This document shows, piece after piece, positions 26,280-34,220 of a stretch of DNA of 64,000 nt; position 1 is the stretch's first letter; each line of letters opens with the position of its first letter. A program made the translations under genes and the position numbers. Below the pieces are notes generated by a model that was not told the origin of the DNA, made no database searches, and saw only the letters and a list, made by a program, of their open reading frames with translations. This stretch comes from Nonomuraea sp. NEAU-A123 (GTDB taxonomy: Bacteria; Actinomycetota; Actinomycetes; Streptosporangiales; Streptosporangiaceae): positions 89,054 to 153,053 of the forward strand of contig NZ_JAHFZZ010000018.1 of the NCBI RefSeq assembly GCF_018603905.1, read 5' to 3'.

Positions 26280-27395
26280 ATGCCCCTCACGCTCCCTCAG
26301 TTCACCATCAAACCGCATCCTCACCTGCGTCCTGACGCCGAGCGGCAGCAGATTCTGGCCGCGCCCGGCTTCGGCCGGTACACGACAGATCACATGGTCA
26401 CCATCCAGTGGAACGGCGAGGCGGGCTGGCATGACGCTGCCCTGGGCCCATACGCCCCGCTGACCATCGACCCGGCCGCCACGGGACTGCACTACGGCCA
26501 GTCCATCTTCGAGGGGCTCAAGGCGTATCGGCAGCCGGACGGTGCGGTCGCGCTGTTCCGGCCCGAGGCCAACGCGCACCGCTTCCAGGCGAGCGCCCGC
26601 CGGATGGCCATGCCGGAACTACCCGTCGAGCTGTTCATGAAGGCATGCGAGCTGCTCGTGAGTCAGGATCGGTGCTGGGTTCCCGACGCCGCTGAGCACT
26701 CTCTGTATCTGCGGCCGCTGATGTTCGCCACCGAGAGCACGCTCAGTGTCCGGCCCTCGACCGAGTACCTGTTCCTGCTCATCGCCTCCCCGGCCGGATC
26801 GTACTTCCCCGAAGGCATCAGACCCCTGTCGGTGTGGATCGCCGAGGACTATGTACGGGCCGCCCCGGGCGGCACCGGCGCCGCCAAGTTCGCCGGGAAC
26901 TACGCCGCCGCCTTCCTCGCCCAGAATGACGCTGCCGAGCACGGCTGCGCCCAGGTGGTCTGGCTCGATGCGATCGAGCGGCGCTGGATCGAGGAAGTGG
27001 GCGCCATGAACCTCTTCTTGGTACGCGGCCACGGCCCTGCCGCCGAAATCACCACCCCGGCCCTCACCGGCTCGCTGCTGCCCGGGATCACCCGCGACTG
27101 CGTCCTCACCCTTGCCCGCGACCTCGGCCACCCCGTCAGCGAGAGCCGCATCAGTCTGGAGGAGTGGCAAACGGGCGCAGCGGACGGCTCGATCACCGAG
27201 GTCTTCGCCTGCGGCACCGCCGCTGTCATCACCCCCGTCGGCCGGGCCCGCACACGCACCACCGCCTGGCAGATGGCCGACGGCCAGCCCGGTCCCCTCA
27301 CCCTCCGGTTACGCAAGGAGCTCCTGGCCGTACAGACCGGCCGTGCCCCCGACCCGCACGCCTGGGTGCACCATCCGCGCACGACCGCGCACTGA
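26280..27395 (+). CDS. ilvE: Branched-chain amino acid aminotransferase
   Basis: 371 residues from ATG at 26280. PLP fold-type IV features: GLHYGQSIFEGLKAYRQPDG, RMAMPELP, the catalytic Lys in GGTGAAKFAGNYAAAF (about residue 203), phosphate-binding EEVGAMNLFLV and the C-terminal VFACGTAAVITPVG. It interconverts Leu/Ile/Val and their 2-oxo acids with glutamate/2-oxoglutarate. The length and motifs match class II BCATs. It stands apart from other ilv/leu genes and is followed 17 bp later by a 31-residue ORF, so it could be a specialised paralogue. Confidence 0.93.
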   Translation: MPLTLPQFTIKPHPHLRPDAERQQILAAPGFGRYTTDHMVTIQWNGEAGWHDAALGPYAPLTIDPAATGLHYGQSIFEGLKAYRQPDGAVALFRPEANAHRFQASARRMAMPELPVELFMKACELLVSQDRCWVPDAAEHSLYLRPLMFATESTLSVRPSTEYLFLLIASPAGSYFPEGIRPLSVWIAEDYVRAAPGGTGAAKFAGNYAAAFLAQNDAAEHGCAQVVWLDAIERRWIEEVGAMNLFLVRGHGPAAEITTPALTGSLLPGITRDCVLTLARDLGHPVSESRISLEEWQTGAADGSITEVFACGTAAVITPVGRARTRTTAWQMADGQPGPLTLRLRKELLAVQTGRAPDPHAWVHHPRTTAH

Positions 27396-27412
27396 CCTGC
27401 GAGAAGGACGCC

Positions 27413-27508
27413 ATGACCAGCACCCCCAGCACCTCCCGCTTCGTCACCTCCGCCCCGCCCAGGAAGACCCTCCTGGACCACGCCCGCCGCCAGATCTTCC
27501 CGACCTGA
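27413..27508 (+). CDS. 31-residue ORF directly downstream of the aminotransferase
   Basis: ATG at 27413 is preceded by GAGAAGGACGCC, a good ribosome-binding site, and the ORF ends TGA at 27506-27508. The peptide begins MTSTPSTSRFVTSAPPRK and ends TLLDHARRQIFPT: a Ser/Thr/Pro-rich N-half and a basic amphipathic C-half. No homologue is recognised. It could be a regulatory or precursor peptide, or a chance ORF within the decayed region that follows. Confidence 0.4.
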   Translation: MTSTPSTSRFVTSAPPRKTLLDHARRQIFPT

Positions 27509-27545
27509 CCCAGCCTCAGCGCAGCCGGAGACCCGTACAGCAGTC

Positions 27546-27736
27546 TCCGGCCCTGGCTCCGGGCAGGTCCGCGTCCACATTCACGCGGTCGGCGTCAACC
27601 CCGCCGATCCCTGCATCCGCTCCATGCTCCCGTCTGCGACGGAGCCGGCCGCAGCGAACCCATCTGGCCCGGTGTAAGTGAGCGGGTCTTCGTGGCCGTG
27701 ATCGGCACCCCCGCCGAATCAGCGGGGCCCCAATGA
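27546..27736 (+). pseudogene. Frameshifted remnant of a second quinone-oxidoreductase N-terminus
   Basis: One frame reads GQVRVHIHAVGVNPADPCIR, the GroES-like start of a QOR, and stops at 27675. Another frame picks up with CDGAGRSEPIWPGVSERVFV, the next part of the same fold, and ends at 27734-27736. The nucleotide-binding domain is missing. This is a degraded gene, not the intact QOR at 24928. Confidence 0.6.
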
Positions 27737-27954
27737 TCGCCTGGGTAAGGCTCCACGCCTTGCGGACCGGCACCGCTGAACAACGGTCCAGCTCAAGGCG
27801 GGAGACGTTCACGGCGATCAGCCGTTCGTGGCCGACCACCTCGGTCTTGTCAGCGAACACGGTGAGCTCGTTGACGTGCGGCAGTACACGGACTTGCCGG
27901 CCGATCAGCCGGACCTACCCTTTAGGGGGCCCGCCCTTCACGGAGAGTCGCCCT
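27737..27954. other. Residual non-coding stretch
   Basis: No intact gene. One plus-strand frame reads GDQPFVADHLGLVSEHGELV then DVRQYTDLPADQPDLPF without start context, perhaps another fragment. CGCCCTTCAC is directly repeated at 27932-27941 and 27949-27958 across the stop of the SWIM gene. Confidence 0.35.
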
Positions 27955-30102
27955 TCACAGGAGATGGTCCGCCTGCCAGGAGGACTGGATCATGGCTCGT
28001 TCCGTGGCCGCGAGGTGGGTCGCCGCGGCCAGCCACGCCCACGCGTACCGGTCGGGGCCGGAGTCCGCCAACCGGCCGAACACGTCACGTGTCCTGCGGT
28101 CGGCCTCGGCGGTGAGTGTGGCGGCCAGCTCGGCGGCGGTCCGGAACCCGGCCCGGCGCAGCGGAGCGTGCGAGTCGCCGTTGCGCGCCGATTCGGCGAC
28201 CGCCCGCCGCCCGCCGGAGACGGCCAGCTCGACCAGCCGGCGGACCCGCCAGAGCGGTGCGCTCGCCACCGGGTCCACCTCGGCCCCGACCTCCGTCTGC
28301 CCGGGCAGGCACGCCTCCGGCGGCGGGAGGTGGGAGCCCTGCAGACGGTCGTACCCGAGATCGACCCGGTCCTGCCATTCGGCGGGAAGCCGCAGCGTCG
28401 CCTCGGCTCCCGGCACCGGCCCCACCGCCAGCGGACGCAGGGTGGCCGCCCGATCGGGATCCACCCTGCCCACCACCCGCACCACCAGACCGGGCCGGGA
28501 CGCGAGCCGCTGCAGGTTGGCGACGTGAGCCAGGTCGGGGTGATGGGCTGCCGGAACGAGCCGGATCAGCGGGCCGACCGGGCGTACCGGGGTCTGCTCC
28601 GCTGGCTGCCGTCCGAGGATGTCCGGCTGGTCGTGTGCGGGTAGCAGCTCGCGGGCGAGTACGTGGTCGCCTGCGGCGCCGACGATCACCAGGTCGCATC
28701 CAACAGGTTCGCGAGCCTTGTCCTCTGTGTCCGACTCGCTCCAGGCGTGCCCGGAGAGCCGGGGACCGACCGCCTCAGCCAGCGGGCGGGCGAACAGTGC
28801 CGCCATCGGCCCCGCCGTCCACGACATCCCCGAGACCGGGGTGGCCCGCACGCCGCCGCCCGCCCCCAGACGCCCATCAGGCGAGACCGTCGCCCCGGTG
28901 ATCAGCAGCCCAGCCCGCGCCAGCTGCGCGTGGTTCAGCATGGCGGGGCCGATGGAGACGGGCGCGGTGGCGGCTCCACGAGCACGGGCCGGACCGCCCG
29001 GCTTCACATCGGCCACCGAGAACCACCGGCCATCGTCAGTGACCAGGTGGGTGACAACGCCGCCGTAACCGGTGGCACTGATCACCGGCTCCCGGAAGAC
29101 GCCGTACACCCGCAGGCTCCCACCCGGCTGATAGCTCCGCCGCACGCTGCCGACCAGCGAGGGATCGGGATCGGCCCCGGCCAGCCGCCCCGCGGTGAGC
29201 AGGAGCTCGCGAAGGGCGGACACCAGGTCGGCGAGGCGATGCCCGTCGTGGCGAGCCCGAGCCGCGCGCAGCCCGCGTACCACCCGCAGAGCAGCGGCCT
29301 CGGCCTTGGGCAACCCGGCCAGCCTGGCCGTATGCGCGGCCCTGAGCAGCTCGGCCTGAGGCACCGCACCAGCCGCGGGCGCCCCGGTCGCCAGGATGGC
29401 CGCGGCGGCGCGCCACAGACTCGCCGCCGCCGCCACTTGCGCGACACCCGGCGCCTGCGCGGCACCCGACCCCGCGGTAACCGCCTGTCCGGCAGTCGCC
29501 GCCTGCCCGGCACCTGTCCCGGCAGTCGCCGCCTGCCCGGCACCCGGCCCGGCAGCCGCCTGCGCGCCATCCGGGGCTGCGCCCTTGGCGGTGTCCTCCC
29601 CTGTGGCCTGGGTGGCACGTGACCCCGTGCGCGTCGCCTGGGCGTTGCCAGACCCCGCAGTCCCTAGCGCGGCAGCCGGGTCGGTGACCGCCCCGTCAGG
29701 CGCGAACCCTGCGACCGCATCGGCGCCGAGTGGGTCATCACCTGCACCGGAGCTTCCGGCGGTGCCGATGGGCTCCGGATCCGCTACCGGGCAGGCACTC
29801 AGTACGGCCGCACGGTGCAGACACCGTGGTGCCAGAAGGCAACTGCACCGCGCCTGGCCGTCGTCGACGATCGCACCGGACGGCCCCGGCGAGAGCGTGA
29901 CCACCGCGTCCTCGCCACAGCTGATCCGGATGCCCTCGTCGTCGACGGCAACGGGCACGGCGGCGTACTGCTCGATCGCCGCGTCCAGCTTCTTACGCAG
30001 CCGGGACGTGAGGCCCTCGACGGCGGCGGCGACCACCTGCGGCGCCACCGGCGGCAGTTGCCCGGCAGCCGAGGAGACAAAGGTAATGGTGGGGGAATTC
30101 AT
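27955..30102 (-). CDS. SWIM zinc-finger protein of the Yeh-like system (YehQ-like)
   Basis: 715 residues from ATG at 30102, overlapping the stop of the upstream gene (ATGA). The SWIM motif is ARCSCLLAPRCLHRAAVLS: Cys86, Cys88, Cys94 and His96 give CxC-x5-CxH, a nucleic-acid or protein-binding zinc site. Residues about 110-235 are a low-complexity Ala/Gly/Gln/Thr linker with 10-residue repeats (GTGAGQAATA). The C-terminal 480 residues are mixed alpha/beta with no recognised catalytic motif (LVGSVRRSYQPGGSLRVYGV; LIRLVPAAHHPDLAHVANLQ). It is last in a five-gene operon, where E. coli YehQ occupies the equivalent role. Function unknown. Confidence 0.82.
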   Translation of the reverse strand: MNSPTITFVSSAAGQLPPVAPQVVAAAVEGLTSRLRKKLDAAIEQYAAVPVAVDDEGIRISCGEDAVVTLSPGPSGAIVDDGQARCSCLLAPRCLHRAAVLSACPVADPEPIGTAGSSGAGDDPLGADAVAGFAPDGAVTDPAAALGTAGSGNAQATRTGSRATQATGEDTAKGAAPDGAQAAAGPGAGQAATAGTGAGQAATAGQAVTAGSGAAQAPGVAQVAAAASLWRAAAAILATGAPAAGAVPQAELLRAAHTARLAGLPKAEAAALRVVRGLRAARARHDGHRLADLVSALRELLLTAGRLAGADPDPSLVGSVRRSYQPGGSLRVYGVFREPVISATGYGGVVTHLVTDDGRWFSVADVKPGGPARARGAATAPVSIGPAMLNHAQLARAGLLITGATVSPDGRLGAGGGVRATPVSGMSWTAGPMAALFARPLAEAVGPRLSGHAWSESDTEDKAREPVGCDLVIVGAAGDHVLARELLPAHDQPDILGRQPAEQTPVRPVGPLIRLVPAAHHPDLAHVANLQRLASRPGLVVRVVGRVDPDRAATLRPLAVGPVPGAEATLRLPAEWQDRVDLGYDRLQGSHLPPPEACLPGQTEVGAEVDPVASAPLWRVRRLVELAVSGGRRAVAESARNGDSHAPLRRAGFRTAAELAATLTAEADRRTRDVFGRLADSGPDRYAWAWLAAATHLAATERAMIQSSWQADHLL
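29491..29560. repeat. 30-bp in-frame minisatellite in the SWIM gene
   Basis: Units at 29491-29520 and 29521-29550 differ at three positions, followed by a partial third copy. Each encodes ten Ala/Gly-rich residues of the flexible linker. Confidence 0.75.
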
Positions 30103-33100
30103 CGGTTTTCTCCCCGGAGGCGGTCGCCGACCCATCGGGCGAGGGCGAGCGGGCTGAGGGCGGCGACGGGCATGCCGGCCGCGACGAGCTGCTGGGCGAC
30201 GGGGATCGAGTAACGGGGTACGCCGCTGTCGTCCAAGGCCGCACACCCCAACAGGTGAACACCGGACCCGGCCAGAGCCCGTACCTCACCGAGCAGGCCC
30301 CCGATCGGGTAACCCTCCTCGAAGTCGCTGACGACCACGACGAGCGTACGACTCGGCACCGTGACCAGCGACCGGGCCTGAGCGAGGCCCGCGGCGATGT
30401 GCGTACCACCGCCGACCCGTACCTCCAGCAGCAGGGACAGTGGATCGGTCACCCGATCCGTCAGATCGATCACCTGCGTGGAGAACGACAGGAAGTGGGT
30501 GGACAGCGTCGGCACGCCCGCCAGGACGGCGGCCGTCAGAGCGGACCAGACCACCGACGCCTCCATCGACCCGGAGACGTCGACCACCAGGATCAGCCGC
30601 CAGTCGGCCTCCTGCCGGGACCTGGTGCTGAACACCGGCCGTTCCGGGACCACCACGAGCCGGCCGTCGTCGAGGCGGCGCGTGTGCGACAGGTTGGCGC
30701 GCAGGGTACGCGGCAGGTCGAGCCGCCCACCCGGACGGCGAGTCGGACGCGGGGTCGCCAGCCCGGTCATGGCGGGCCGCATCCGGGTCGCCAGCTCCCG
30801 GGTCAGCTCCTCCACCAGGCGGCGTACGAGCGGCCGCAGCTTGGCGACCTGCTGCTCCGGCAGGCCACCGGCAAGGGACAGTACGGAGGTCAGCAGCTCG
30901 ACGGATGGCCGCACCGAGGCGGGATCGAGCTCGCTGAGCACGTCGATCCGGCCGGCATCGGCGGCCCGGGCCAGCACCTCCTCGCGTACCTCGGTCCCGA
31001 AGAGGGCCTCCAGCTCCTCACCCCACTCACGGGCGGTGGGGAAGGGGGCCTCCCGGCCACCGGCGTCGCCTCCCGTGCCGAAGTCGTTGGCGCCTTCCCC
31101 GCGCCCCGATCCGTACAGCTCGTCAAGGGCTCGCGCGTAGGCACGGGCATCGGCCGGAAGCCGCTCTGACTCCCGCCCGAGCAGCAACCGCCACCGGTCA
31201 GCCGGCATCAGCCTCCGCTCGACACGACCGTTGCCGCCCAGCTCGGACCGGCGCTCAGTACGAGCCGCGTCCGCGTCCCCGTCCAGCGGGGACCGATGCT
31301 CGGGGAGTCCTGCGTCCGCCTCCCCATCGGGCAGGGATCGCCGCTCGGTACCCTCCCCATCGGGCAGGGATCGGCGCTCGGTACCCTCCCCGTCCGGCGA
31401 GGATCGGCGCTCAGTGCGAGCTTCCTCGTCCGGCAGGGCCCGGCCATCGGTACGAGCCGCATCGACTTCCCGTCCCTCCGGATCGCCGGAGGCGGTCAGA
31501 GCGGGAATGGGAAGCCGGAGTGCGCGCAAAGCGTCCAGACCGGCGGAGTCGGCGGCGGTCCAGAGGGCGAGGAGCGCGGGCGGAGCGTCCAGCGCCAGGT
31601 CGAGCCGGTCTCCAAGCCGTTCGGACACGGCCCCCAGCAGCCGGCTACGACCGGCCGGGCTGAGCGTGTCGAACCCGCCGCGCAACGCCGGCAGCCGGTC
31701 GAGGAACTCCTTGTCGGCCAGACCGTCGACACGGTCCATGAGCGGGTCGAGCGCCGCCGGTGCCGACTGGAGCAGCGGCCCGGCGGCCGTGAGCACGCCG
31801 GTCAGCAGGCGGCTCAGGCGGAGGCGGCTGTCGGGGCCGGTGGCGGTGTCGACCCAGCCGGCGGCCCGATCGCCGAGCGAATCGGGACCGTCCAGGTCGA
31901 GCAGTACGCGGGCGGCCAGGGCCGCACCCTGGATGAGCGGTGACGCCGCACGCGCGAGCACCGCCAGGGCGTCGTCCATCCGCAGCCCGAGGCGCTCTTC
32001 GCCGACCCGGGAGGCGAGGGCGACCAGGGCGACCGCGTCCTCCGGCTGGTCGCTGCCGGCCAGGCCGGGCAGGGCGCGGACCGCGGCCTCCAGCAGGGTG
32101 CCGGCCAGTTCGGCGGCGTGCTCGCGGCCTTCCGGGGTGGTGCCGGGGAGATGCCGGCGGCGCAGCGCCTCCAGCAGGTCGAGGGCATCGAGCAGTTCGG
32201 TGAGCGTGGCGGTGGCGGGCAGCGTGACAGCGGCGTCGGCGAGGCGGTCCGCGACCAGGTCGGGCAGGTCGCAACCGGCCGCGGCACGCAGGCCGCCGAG
32301 GATCAGGCCGCAGGTGGGCCCACCTTCCGCGGACTCGCGGCGGAAGGTCTCACGCAACGTTCCGGCCGCCGCCTGGGCGAGGGTCACGCCGCGTACGCCC
32401 GCCAGGTCGAGCAGGGCCGGGACCGCCGGGGTCCAGGCCAGCCGCCACCTGGTGGTGAGCGCGGTGGCATCGCCCGTACCCACCACCTCGATCGGCTCGC
32501 CGTAGCCGACGCCGCAGACCAGCAGGCGCTTCAGGAGTACCTCACGGCGCGCGTCCAGGTCGGAGCGGAGCGGGTCGAGGCGTACTTCACGGCGTTCGGG
32601 ATCGTCCGGGCACGGGAGCCGGAGCGCGGCGAGATCCGCCTCGACTGCGGGCCCGAGCCCGGAACGTGGCGTGCCCGGCGCGGTCCGGCCGCGTTCGGTG
32701 CCGACGAACACGGTGTCGAGCGCCTTGGCCAAGGCCCGTCCCCGGCCCAGGGGTTCGCCCTGGCCGAGCACGGTCGTCACGGCCTCCAGCAGCTCACCCC
32801 GCCCGGGGGCGGGCAGGCCGCGCAGCCGGGCCAGGTCGCAGGCGAGCCGCAACGTCTCGATGGCCTCGCCGGTGCCCGCGGTGTGCCCGGCCGCGCGGAG
32901 CTCCCGGCACAAGTCGGTGATGGCGCGGGCGGCGCCGTCCCTGACCCGCTCGGGCTCGCCGCCCGCCGTGAACACCGCCTGCTGCCAGCGCGGGTCGCGG
33001 ATGCCCGCCGGGTAGCCGGACCGGGAGTCGAGCAGGTCGAAGGCGTACGGGACGAGCGAAGTAACCGACGACGAACCGTCATCCGCGAACGGACTGGTGA

Positions 33101-34220
33101 CGCCATCATCCGGAGACGGAGCGGCGGTCCCGTCGCTCTCGGACGAGGCGACATTGTCGTCGCCCTGGGACGAACCGGTGGTCCCGTCGCTCTCGGGCAA
33201 GGCGACATCGTCGTCGCCCTTCGACGGACCGGTGGTGCCGTCCGCGTCGGGCACGATCAGCGCGGGTGCGTGGAAGGCGCCGACCACTGCCACGACTCGC
33301 CGCCCGTTGGCCGCCGCCCCTGTGATGACGCGGCGCATGTGCGCCTCGCGGGCCAGGTCCATTGCCGGTACGCCGCCTGCCGCTGCGGCGTCTCGGCGCA
33401 ACGCCCAGCCGACGCCGAGGGCGGCGCGGCGGACCGCTTCGGGTTCGCATCCGGGCGCGAGGACCTCCACGGCCCGGTCCCACATGTCGTCCCCCTCGCG
33501 ACCGGTCCCCGCTGCGCTCAACGCCTCGGCGAAGGACCTCCCCCGCGATGCTGCCCCACCCGCCGACACCCCCGGCAACGTACCGGCGTCCTCGGCCGGA
33601 TCCGCTGGTGGGGCTGGGTCGGTGGTGTGCCAGCCGGGGTCTGACAGTGGGAGGTCGCAGCACAGGACTTCCGCGCCGCGTTTCCAGGCCCACCGAATGG
33701 CCACCAGCTCCGGTGAGAAGTCCGCGAACGGGTAGAAGCCCAGCCCACCGTCGCCACGAGCGCCCGCGAGGGCGACCGGTGCGATGGTCCCGGGGTCGGC
33801 CAGGTGCACCAGCCACTGCTGGAAGTCCGCAGGCAGCTCGACGCAGACCACCTCGGCGTCGGCGGCGTCCAGCAGCGCGGGCAGCGCGACGGCCAGCGCG
33901 GGGCTGTGGTGACGGACTCCCAGCAGGTACGGCCGCGCGGAGGAGGCCAGCGCGGCGACCGCGTGCCTGGGATCAGCCTCCCAGTCGTCGCCGACATCCT
34001 GCGCGGACCGCGCGGCCTGAACGGACCCCGCAGACCGGCCGACTTGGGCCGGCCCCGCAGCCGACTGAACGGGCCGCACCGACTGAGCCGATCCCACGGA
34101 CGGCTGAACAGACCTCACGGGCTGAGCCGACCCCAGAGGCGGCTGAACAGACCCCGCGGACTGAGCCGACCCCACAGACCGGGCGGCGCGCGTGGGCGGG
34201 TCGATGTTCTGAGTGGTCAA
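30099..34220 (-). CDS. DUF5682-VWA fusion protein (YehM-YehP-like)
   Basis: 1373 residues from a TTG at 34220 that overlaps the MoxR stop (TTGA); an in-frame ATG at 34256 lies inside the MoxR gene. An N-terminal Ser/Gln/Pro repeat tail (about residues 10-65) is followed by DUF5682, with ARPYLLGVRHHSPALAVALP and VVCVELPADFQQWLVHLADP. A long helical region is interrupted by two repeat-rich acidic linkers. The C-terminal VWA domain (about 1180-1370) has a complete MIDAS: LILVVDVSGSMEASVVWSAL, GGGTHIAAG and VVVVSDFEEG. MoxR/VWA pairs act as metal-dependent remodelling machines. In enterobacteria YehM and YehP are separate proteins. The tail overlaps the SWIM gene start. Confidence 0.85.
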   Translation of the reverse strand: MTTQNIDPPTRAARSVGSAQSAGSVQPPLGSAQPVRSVQPSVGSAQSVRPVQSAAGPAQVGRSAGSVQAARSAQDVGDDWEADPRHAVAALASSARPYLLGVRHHSPALAVALPALLDAADAEVVCVELPADFQQWLVHLADPGTIAPVALAGARGDGGLGFYPFADFSPELVAIRWAWKRGAEVLCCDLPLSDPGWHTTDPAPPADPAEDAGTLPGVSAGGAASRGRSFAEALSAAGTGREGDDMWDRAVEVLAPGCEPEAVRRAALGVGWALRRDAAAAGGVPAMDLAREAHMRRVITGAAANGRRVVAVVGAFHAPALIVPDADGTTGPSKGDDDVALPESDGTTGSSQGDDNVASSESDGTAAPSPDDGVTSPFADDGSSSVTSLVPYAFDLLDSRSGYPAGIRDPRWQQAVFTAGGEPERVRDGAARAITDLCRELRAAGHTAGTGEAIETLRLACDLARLRGLPAPGRGELLEAVTTVLGQGEPLGRGRALAKALDTVFVGTERGRTAPGTPRSGLGPAVEADLAALRLPCPDDPERREVRLDPLRSDLDARREVLLKRLLVCGVGYGEPIEVVGTGDATALTTRWRLAWTPAVPALLDLAGVRGVTLAQAAAGTLRETFRRESAEGGPTCGLILGGLRAAAGCDLPDLVADRLADAAVTLPATATLTELLDALDLLEALRRRHLPGTTPEGREHAAELAGTLLEAAVRALPGLAGSDQPEDAVALVALASRVGEERLGLRMDDALAVLARAASPLIQGAALAARVLLDLDGPDSLGDRAAGWVDTATGPDSRLRLSRLLTGVLTAAGPLLQSAPAALDPLMDRVDGLADKEFLDRLPALRGGFDTLSPAGRSRLLGAVSERLGDRLDLALDAPPALLALWTAADSAGLDALRALRLPIPALTASGDPEGREVDAARTDGRALPDEEARTERRSSPDGEGTERRSLPDGEGTERRSLPDGEADAGLPEHRSPLDGDADAARTERRSELGGNGRVERRLMPADRWRLLLGRESERLPADARAYARALDELYGSGRGEGANDFGTGGDAGGREAPFPTAREWGEELEALFGTEVREEVLARAADAGRIDVLSELDPASVRPSVELLTSVLSLAGGLPEQQVAKLRPLVRRLVEELTRELATRMRPAMTGLATPRPTRRPGGRLDLPRTLRANLSHTRRLDDGRLVVVPERPVFSTRSRQEADWRLILVVDVSGSMEASVVWSALTAAVLAGVPTLSTHFLSFSTQVIDLTDRVTDPLSLLLEVRVGGGTHIAAGLAQARSLVTVPSRTLVVVVSDFEEGYPIGGLLGEVRALAGSGVHLLGCAALDDSGVPRYSIPVAQQLVAAGMPVAALSPLALARWVGDRLRGENR
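31276..31419. repeat. 33-bp in-frame minisatellite in the DUF5682-VWA gene
   Basis: Units at 31321-31353 and 31354-31386 are nearly identical, with a diverged unit at 31387-31419 and another at 31276-31308. Each encodes 11 residues of the type DGEGTERRSLP, giving a charged disordered linker. Confidence 0.78.
33127..33240. repeat. 54-bp in-frame minisatellite in the DUF5682-VWA gene
   Basis: Two full units, 33127-33180 and 33181-33234, plus partial flanking copies. They encode 18-residue units such as TGSSQGDDNVASSESDGT, an acidic Ser/Asp-rich linker after the DUF5682 region. Confidence 0.78.
34044..34199. repeat. 39-bp in-frame minisatellite at the N-terminus of the DUF5682-VWA protein
   Basis: The anchor CTGAGCCG recurs at 34083, 34122 and 34161, exactly 39 bp apart. 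The encoded 13-residue units follow GSAQPVRSVQPSV. The result is a disordered Ser/Gln/Pro tail before DUF5682. Confidence 0.72.

Noticed and set aside
26077..26463. Possible leader peptide or attenuator before the branched-chain aminotransferase
   Set aside because: The ORF is not rich in Leu/Ile/Val codon runs, overlaps the aminotransferase start out of frame, and no terminator/antiterminator hairpin pair was seen.
27516..27860. Minus-strand ORF of 114 codons
   Set aside because: Overlaps the frameshifted oxidoreductase remnant, becomes Arg-rich in its second half and has no recognisable fold.
29491..34199. Repeats considered as a CRISPR array
   Set aside because: The units are contiguous, in-frame and without unique spacers; they encode protein linkers.
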